Shown piece by piece: positions 57,995 to 64,000 of a stretch of 64,000 bases of DNA. The stretch spans positions 79,547,954 to 79,611,953 of the forward strand of contig CM077665.1 in assembly GCA_039707655.1 (NCBI GenBank), in the 5' to 3' direction. The notes below the pieces were generated by a model, which saw only the letters and a program-made list of their open reading frames with translations, was not told the origin of the DNA and did no database searches. A program made the position numbers and the translations under genes. Source of the stretch: Elymus sibiricus (taxonomy: Eukaryota; Streptophyta; Magnoliopsida; Poales; Poaceae). How positions within the stretch are numbered: the stretch's first letter is position 1; each line of letters starts with the position of its first letter.

Positions 57995-60392
57995 GCATAC
58001 ACTGGACGCGTCTAATTCACCCCGGGTAGAGAGAGGACAATTGTGCTGATGGTGCGGGTGAAAATAGCTCGCGGTGACCACGACGTACGATGGTCCTTCT
58101 CTAGCTTCATTTTCGAAGGAGGGCATGACGATGCGCGTGTCCCTCTCTCCTTGTCTCTTGTAGTATATCTTTCGTGGTGTACAAACTCCCGTCAAGAGTG
58201 GATCACATCCGCAGTAAACCTTGCACGTACGTCCTGTCCTGTCCATCCATTCGCAAGCGAAAGCCCCCATTTTTTCTGTTTCCGAAAGAAAATAAAAATC
58301 CCCTGGCAATTGGATATCCTGTGTGCAAAAGTTCACTTCTGGCTCTCAGGCACCAGTACTCCTGGTTCCAAAAAAATTAGTTAATGCAAAATAAAATCAT
58401 ACATGTAGGAATCTACCCCCTCTTATATTATGGGACGGGTATATATTTTTTTGCGTGTTAATCTACATGTTTGGTGAACTAATAAAGTTTCATAAAAACA
58501 ATTCTAATGAATGAAGCCTGTGCAAAAATAAGAAGTCTGATCCTGCATGTATAGATTTGAGCTAGATTTTTCGACCTGGGCTGCCTGCTATTTTGATACA
58601 TCATGCAATTCTCGGTATCATTTTATAACTTTTCGCGATTGTAAATAACACCCTAATCTGCAAGTATGATTTTTTGATAGAAAAATTCGTAGTACTAGGA
58701 ATTTTTGTAGCAATATTTTCGCTCACCGAACCAAAAGGCTGGTTTGTCCCTATATGTACTTGCATGTAAATATGCAAAAATTCAATTTGGCTCATAGGTG
58801 TATATGCATCCATTGTCTAACTACACATTTTCAAAAGTTAAAAAATTTCAAGAAAAAATCCAGCATGTATATCCGGACATTATATGTGCGTGCACAAAGT
58901 TTCGGTGAAAAAGGACATTTTTTGTGGCTTGTGTAAAAAAGACAAATTTCAATGCTTGATTACAGCTATTCACGAGGCATTTTTTTTATATTTTATATAC
59001 ATGCCACAAAAATTTCCTTTTTCACCGAAATTTTGTGTGCTAATAAAGGATGTCCGGATGTACACACGGGATTTTTCTCGATTTTTTTAACATTTTGAAA
59101 TATGTTTTTTTATACATTTTTCATAATAGGTGTATATACACCTAGGAGCCAAAACGCCACTCTCGTAAATATGCAGGGTCGTATCATCAATTCCAGCTCT
59201 CGTGCATTTGTGCATGCAAGCCATGTAGCATGCCACGCAAACCACGTGGGGCCCGATGTTTCCAATCATGCATTGCATGCACGCGCGTATACTATGTGAT
59301 ATAAACATGCAATTATTTTCCCTATTATTGCGATACATACATGCAATTATTTTCGCTATTATTGCGAAGAGACAGAAAGTACGTATCGTGTACAATGATA
59401 CACTAGATGAACAGTCAATGTTCGTTCAACAAGCGGCAAGCCATTCAGCCAGACGTCTCACCTGGGCATCTCCATCGCAGTCTAATAATCGGCGTCGACA
59501 GCTACGTACAGTACCATCATGGGCATTAGGCCTGACGGCTTTCGCAACCGAGTAGATCAACACGGCGGAATAAAGCATCTACAGCCAGACTTGGCGACCC
59601 CTCAAACGCCCGCGGATATACCGAACGCGTCCGCAGATAGTGGTCGGTCACCTTTTAAATTTTTATTTTCACAGTCATGTTCTTCACTTTACCCCTATAC
59701 GTTTGGTCACATGCATGTAATTAATAAAGATAAAGTGAGTACCATCATGAATTCATGACCAGAGAGTGATACCCTTGTCACTTTACTCTTTCAGGCTCGA
59801 TGAAGCCACCAGCTGGACGACAGGTGTAGTTTAGGATACCATGTCAAGAACATCGTCACGTTGCATACACGGGGTGTGTTGGTTCCGTTTTTTTTTCTTT
59901 TTGAAATCAAGTGTGTTGGTTCCGTTGGTTCACCAAAAGCAACCTCCTCTTCTAGCTAGTTTGCACCCGCGCGCTCATGATTCGATATTTTTCTAGTCTT
60001 ATAATCCATGGTATTATTGAATGATTAAACTTGTACTTCTTGTATGTGAAGATATTATGGAGCACGTCCAAAAGAGGATATTATGAAGTAGAATATACAA
60101 AGGTTTCTACTTTGTAAAGTTCTTTCACGACCATTCGGCACTAGCTAAGCTAAATAAATCTACTTTTTTTAGAACCAAATAAATCTACTTTTGATGCGGT
60201 AGTTTCACGAGACCAATTGTTTGGGCAAAAGCGTACATGTGCTCATCAGCTCCTCGTCTCGTGGGTGACATGCATGTAGGGGCGATATTGCTACACTCCC
60301 AAGTGAACCACCGATGATGATGATATAATAATAATAATCTAAGCAAAGTGTGCCTTTACTAGTGTGGAAACTTGCACGTTTTATTTATTTTT
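57995..60392. repeat. Tandem unit copy C (interrupted)
   Basis: From GACGCGTCTAATTCACCCCG to GCACGTTTTATTTATTT, aligned with A and B. It is interrupted by unassigned sequence at about 58345-58745, by the foldback MITE 58777-59164, and by about 170 bp at 59575-59745. Confidence 0.75.
58777..59164. mobile_element. Foldback MITE, 388 bp
   Basis: Flanked by an 11-bp direct repeat GTAAATATGCA (58766-58776 and 59165-59175). The two halves, about 180 bp each, are inverted copies: GGCTCATAGGTGTATATGC with GTATATACACCTAGGAGCC, and AAAGTTTCGGTGAAAAAGGA with its partner near 59010. The RNA would fold into one long hairpin. Confidence 0.75.
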
Positions 60393-60583
60393 TCATCTCC
60401 AACGTCGACCCTCAAATCACCCGTCCGGACCAGCGCGGTTCGGACGGATTTTGCATTCAACGCAATTCTGTTTCGATCCGCACACCGGCCAGGACGTAAT
60501 TTTCGAGGAAACGGGGCTTTGCGGGCGTTCGTACCCACGTCCGCTCCTGCCTAAACTGGCCCGTCGAAAACCTTCAACACGCG
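60393..60583 (+). mobile_element. Left end of a Harbinger element
   Basis: CATCTCCAACGTCGACCCTCAAA fits a Harbinger terminus. The rest is cut by the Copia LTR piece at 60584. It marks the end of tandem copy C. Confidence 0.45.
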
Positions 60584-60773
60584 TGAAAGGACGTGGATGT
60601 CGCCTAGAGGGGGGTGAATAGGCGCTTTAAAATAATTACGATTTAGACTTGAACAAATGCGAAATAAAACTAACGTTTAATATGTCAAGCACAAAACCTA
60701 AAACAACTAGGCTCACCTATGTGCACCAACAACTTATGCTAAGTAAGATAAACAACTAAGTGATAGCAAGATA
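60584..60773. mobile_element. Copia-type LTR fragment
   Basis: Starts TGAAAGGACGTGGATGTCGCC and contains AGAGGGGGGTGAATAGGCG. The phrase CTAGAGGGGGG-GTGAATAG also begins the Copia 2 LTR at 36019, so the two are probably related families. It is cut by CACTA element 1. Confidence 0.45.
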
Positions 60774-61702
60774 CACTAGTAGAAAACAGACTTTTGTCCA
60801 AAGCATTAGTCCCGGTCTGGTTTTGAACCGGCACTAATGTGACCATTAGTCCCGGTTCGGGACGGGCATCATTAGTCCCGGTTCGTTCCGGACCTCTAGT
60901 CCCGGTTCGTAACACGAACCGGGACTAAAGGGGTGGTGGCAGGCTGGTGTCAGCCTGGGGCCCCACGATCACCTTTAGTCCCGGTTCGTGGCACGAACCG
61001 GGACTATAGGCTCACCTTTAGTCCCGGTTTGTGTCACGAACCGGGACTAAAGATCCCCTATATGAACCCTTCGGCCAGCCCGAGCACATTCCTCCCTGTT
61101 TTTCCCCTTCTTCCTCTCCTTTGTTCTTCCCCTTGCTCGAGCTCACCTCCATTTTTGCCAAAATTTGTCAAGATTTGGAGGCACCCCATCCATCCAAGTG
61201 TTCACAAAGGTTAGCAACTTTGTCCTTTCATCTCTCATTGCTAGATTAGCTCTTGCAATGCTCTATAAGTATAGTGATTTGTGGGTTTTAGTTTGGGAGT
61301 ATTTATATGTGGTAGTTTATTTGATTTATATGCAATTTGAGCTCAAATTAACTTCTTACTTTGCATGTGTAGGTGTGGTTTACTTAGTGCCTTCCCGTCC
61401 CCGTCCTAACCACCGTCGATCGCCCGCACCGTCCCGTCACCGGCACCACCTTGGTGAGCCTCTTGTTCTTATCCTTTTTATAAAAAAAATCATGTTTGTA
61501 AGATTTAGATAGTTACTTGTATAGTTTTCTTACCTATATGGTTGTTTGTTATACATAGTGGCATGGTTTTGATATCCGTCCCCGTCGGCCTTCGTCCGGT
61601 TTATGATTCGGATGTGGTATATACTCTCTTTTATAACTATTTGTTGCATTTCGTGTTTATGGCAATTATGCCCATCAAGTTCACATAGATATTTTTATCT
61701 AG

Positions 61703-62014
61703 GAGGTATGTGAACCGGAAATTGCAACCGACATAGATATTCCTGTCAAGAAGTTAAATTTAGTTGAAAAAGAAAACGAGTATTTGAAAGAAAAGTTGAA
61801 AAGAGTTGAAGAAGAGAAGATGAAACTGGAGTTGTATGTTGCCGATGTCGTCGATGATCACAAGATCAAGATGGATGCAATGCGCTTGAAGATTAGAAAA
61901 TTTAAAAAATATGCCATTGATAGTGAGGCTTGGTATCACTATGCTGTTGGATCAATTGTTACCTTAGTTGCGATCTTGATCGCATTTGTTGTTGCATTTA
62001 AATGCTTTAGCTAG
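61703..62014 (+). CDS. CACTA 1 small coiled-coil membrane protein, last exon
   Basis: The exon starts after a TTTTTATCTAG acceptor and is open in phase 0. It begins with EVCEPEIATDIDIPVKK, continues with a Lys/Glu heptad-like stretch (about 50 residues, probable coiled coil), and ends with a hydrophobic segment AVGSIVTLVAILIAFVVAF followed by KCFS and a stop. The last part is a good transmembrane helix. Upstream exons are not resolved. Its role in CACTA elements is not established as far as I know. Confidence 0.55.
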   Translation, partial: EVCEPEIATDIDIPVKKLNLVEKENEYLKEKLKRVEEEKMKLELYVADVVDDHKIKMDAMRLKIRKFKKYAIDSEAWYHYAVGSIVTLVAILIAFVVAFKCFS

Positions 62015-62087
62015 AGAGTTTGTATGTTGTTTTATGAGAACAAGTGTGTATGAACTTGTATTAATTTGGTCTTTTCGGTGTTGTGTA

Positions 62088-62613
62088 ATGAAGATGAGCC
62101 AGCAATGGATGTACGATGACCGATGCTCTCCCCAGTTCATTAATGGCATGCATACTTTTCTGGTTGCGGCTGAGGCAAACAAGCGGGCGGATGGTTTTAT
62201 GTATTGTCCATGTGCTGGTTGTAAGAATGATCGAAATTACTCTAACTCAAGAACCATTCACGTCCACCTGTTTGAGTCCGGTTTCATGTCCGGCTATAAC
62301 TGTTGGACCAAGCACGGAGAAAGAGGGGTCCTAATGGAAGAGAATGAAGAAGAAGAGGATGACGACATCTATCCTGGCCATGGGTTCCATGAATGCGATG
62401 GTACAACAATGGGGGAAGAAGGTGAGCCAGCAATGCGGGAAGGAGCTGAAGAAGAGGCATCAGATGAGCCCGCTGATGATCTTGGTCGGGCCATTGCCGA
62501 TGCAAAGAGAAACTGCGCAAGTGAAAATGAGAAGCTGAAGTTGCAACGCATGTTAGAGGATCACAAGAAAATGTTGTACCCAAATTGCGAAGATGACAAG
62601 AAAAAGCTGGGTA
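62088..62613 (+). pseudogene. CACTA 1 TNP2 transposase, N-terminal part
   Basis: Starts at the ATG of MKMSQQWMYDD. The N-terminal transposase-associated domain is clear: FINGMHTFLVAAEANKR, CPCAGCKN, HVHLFESGFMSGYNCWTKHGE. An acidic linker and LGRAIADAKRNC follow. The frame is intact until CACTA 2 inserts after DDKKKLGT at 62613, removing the catalytic region from this frame. Confidence 0.82.
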
Positions 62614-64000
62614 CACTACTAGGAAAAACCTTATAGGCAGGACACTATTAGTAGCGCTGGAAAATAACAATCGCTGCTGCTAATAAGCAGTAGCGCTGTC
62701 TTGTGGAAGCGCTACAAGTAAATACTTAGCAGTAGCGCTGGAAACATAAAGAGCGCTACTGCTAAGCGGGACCCGACGAGCCCGCCGCCACTATTTGTAG
62801 TAGCAGCGCTCTCCGCAAAAAAGCGCTACTGCTAAAATCTTATCGGTAGCGCGCTTTTACTAAAAGCGGTACAGCTAATGTACCCTATGCTCTTCCCCTC
62901 GCCCGCATTGCTCACTCTCCCCTGCACACACATTCTCTCTCTCGCTCGCCACGCCGTCGCCCCCGTTGCCGCGCCGCCGTCTCCTCCATTGTGGTAAGCC
63001 TCCTCCTCGCCCCCACCCTCGTCTCGCCCTCCTCCCCCAGCCCTCACCCTCCTCCCCCGGCCCTCACCCTCCTCCCCCGACCCTCACTCTCCTTCCTTCG
63101 GCCACCGCCGCTTCTCCTCCTCCGGCCACCGCCCCTTCTCCTCCTCTGGTCACTTCCCTCCCTCCCTCCTCCCTCCATCCATCCCTTCCTCCCTCCCTCC
63201 CACCCTCTTCCTCTGACCCTCTCCCTCCATCCCTCCCTCCCTCCCGTATTGCATTGAATTTAGTTTTAGTAACTAGCTAGGGTTAGAACTAGGATGGATG
63301 GATAGATGTTAGTGTTAGAACTAGGATAGTTTAGTATTTTTTTGAAATGAAAATGTGAAATAGGATTTTTTTGAAATGAAAATGTGAATTGAAAATGAAA
63401 ATGTGAATTGGAAATGAAAATGAAAATGTGCAAATGAAAATGAAAATGAAAATGTGAATTGAAAATGAAAATGAAAGTGTGACAATGAAAATGTGAAAAG
63501 GAAAATGAAATTGTGAATTGATTCTAGGGTTAGGTTGTGAATTGATGCAAAATATGAATGTGCCCAAGTGCCCAAGTACTTTGAATTGTACGATAATTGT
63601 GCCCAAGTGCCCTATATAATTGTGCCCAAGTGCCCTATTAGGATAGAAATTTAGCTAGGTTTCAAATTAGGACAGAAATTTAGGTAGGCTGAATTTAGTT
63701 TCAAATATTGTGAAGAAAAACCTTATTGCATTTTCTTCAAGTTCTATATTTTTCTTACTGTTATATGCAAATGATCCGAGTGGCCTATGTTTCGCCGGAA
63801 TGTTGATTCATTTCCGTTCCGGTGAATTTCAGGCGCTCGATATGTCCACTTTTTAGCAAAGGTCATGTCGAAATTTTGGCATGACTTGTGCTAGAAAGTA
63901 GGCATATCGAGATGTATTAGTTAATATTTGATGATGCATTATTAACTGGATTAGTGATATTATATTCGAGTTCATTATAAATGTATTAGTGATATTATAT
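62614..64000 (+). mobile_element. CACTA transposon 2, left part
   Basis: Begins CACTACTAGGAAAAACC after GTA (62611-62613), inside TNP2 of CACTA 1. Subterminal AGTAGCGCT and its inverse occur repeatedly to about 62880. A CT/CCTCC-rich stretch (63000-63245) and an AATGAAAATGTGAATTG minisatellite (63345-63530) follow. It runs off the window. Confidence 0.82.
63345..63530. repeat. GAAAATGTGAATTG-type minisatellite
   Basis: Degenerate GAAAATGAAAATGTG units. Open frames on the minus strand here are repeat artefacts. Confidence 0.75.

Larger units (their letters stand above)
60774..62613 (+). mobile_element. CACTA transposon 1, broken by CACTA 2
   Basis: Begins CACTAGTAGAAAACAGAC after ATA. Subterminal TAGTCCCGGTTCG motifs form three hairpins with their inverse (about 60897-60927, 60979-61008, 61018-61052), the usual binding array of CACTA elements. 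A small-protein gene and the start of the TNP2 transposase follow. The right end is not in the window. Confidence 0.88.

Noticed and set aside
62966..63280. Pro/Ser/Leu-rich frames of 88-104 codons
   Set aside because: Translations of the CCTCC-rich 5' part of CACTA 2.

Overview
The window is plant nuclear DNA, almost certainly from a Triticeae grass (wheat, Aegilops or barley relatives). The clues are densely nested transposable elements, Stowaway MITEs, CACTA ends of the CACTAGTAGAAAA type, PIF/Harbinger elements with GAGCATCT-type ends, long-TIR Mutator elements and LINE fragments typical of these genomes. Family assignments come from reading motifs by eye; no database was searched.

Layout. 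1-2.3 kb: GC-rich unclassified DNA, then three tandem copies of a Helitron-like 3' end. 2.65-3.69 kb: the only convincing host gene, a three-exon single C2H2 zinc-finger gene on the minus strand with a TATA box. 4.3-5.3 kb: a Mutator-type element with a minisatellite core; a second copy lies at 32.4-33.2 kb. 6.1-19.9 kb: a decayed LINE on the minus strand, interrupted by a young Copia element (6202-12477, target duplication TGCAA) and by a rearranged LTR element (13909-16862); its upstream part is a 1.19-kb tandem array of the reverse-transcriptase region. 19.9-24.5 kb: degraded Gypsy-like DNA with two MITEs. 24.6-27.5 kb: a second LINE, then a Helitron 3' end and a LINE RNase H remnant. 28.6-33.2 kb: AT-rich DNA, a long-TIR element bracketed by (TA)n tracts, and the second Mutator-type copy.

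33.8-50 kb: a 1.5-kb non-TE segment occurs twice (33.84-35.36 and 48.53-50.04 kb). Between the copies lies a three-level nest: a Harbinger element carrying ORF1 is split by a Copia element (36000-42823, target duplication GTAGG), which is split by a solo LTR (40874-42555). Harbinger transposase remains, a Mutator MITE, a second Harbinger element and a TRIM follow.

50.9-60.4 kb: an unrecognised non-coding segment of about 1.5-2 kb is present three times in tandem (A, B, C), with a partial fourth piece near 47 kb. The copies act as empty-site controls for several insertions: a Stowaway, a GC-rich retroposon with a 15-bp target duplication, a Harbinger element encoding a 181-aa protein, and a foldback MITE. 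60.4-64 kb: a Harbinger end, a Copia LTR piece, and a CACTA element broken by a second CACTA that runs off the window.

The most unusual observation is in the young Copia element. It has no tRNA primer-binding site. Its gag frame begins inside the 5' LTR, and the sequence at the primer position is complementary to its own LTR, which suggests self-priming. Its 3' LTR has lost the core promoter.
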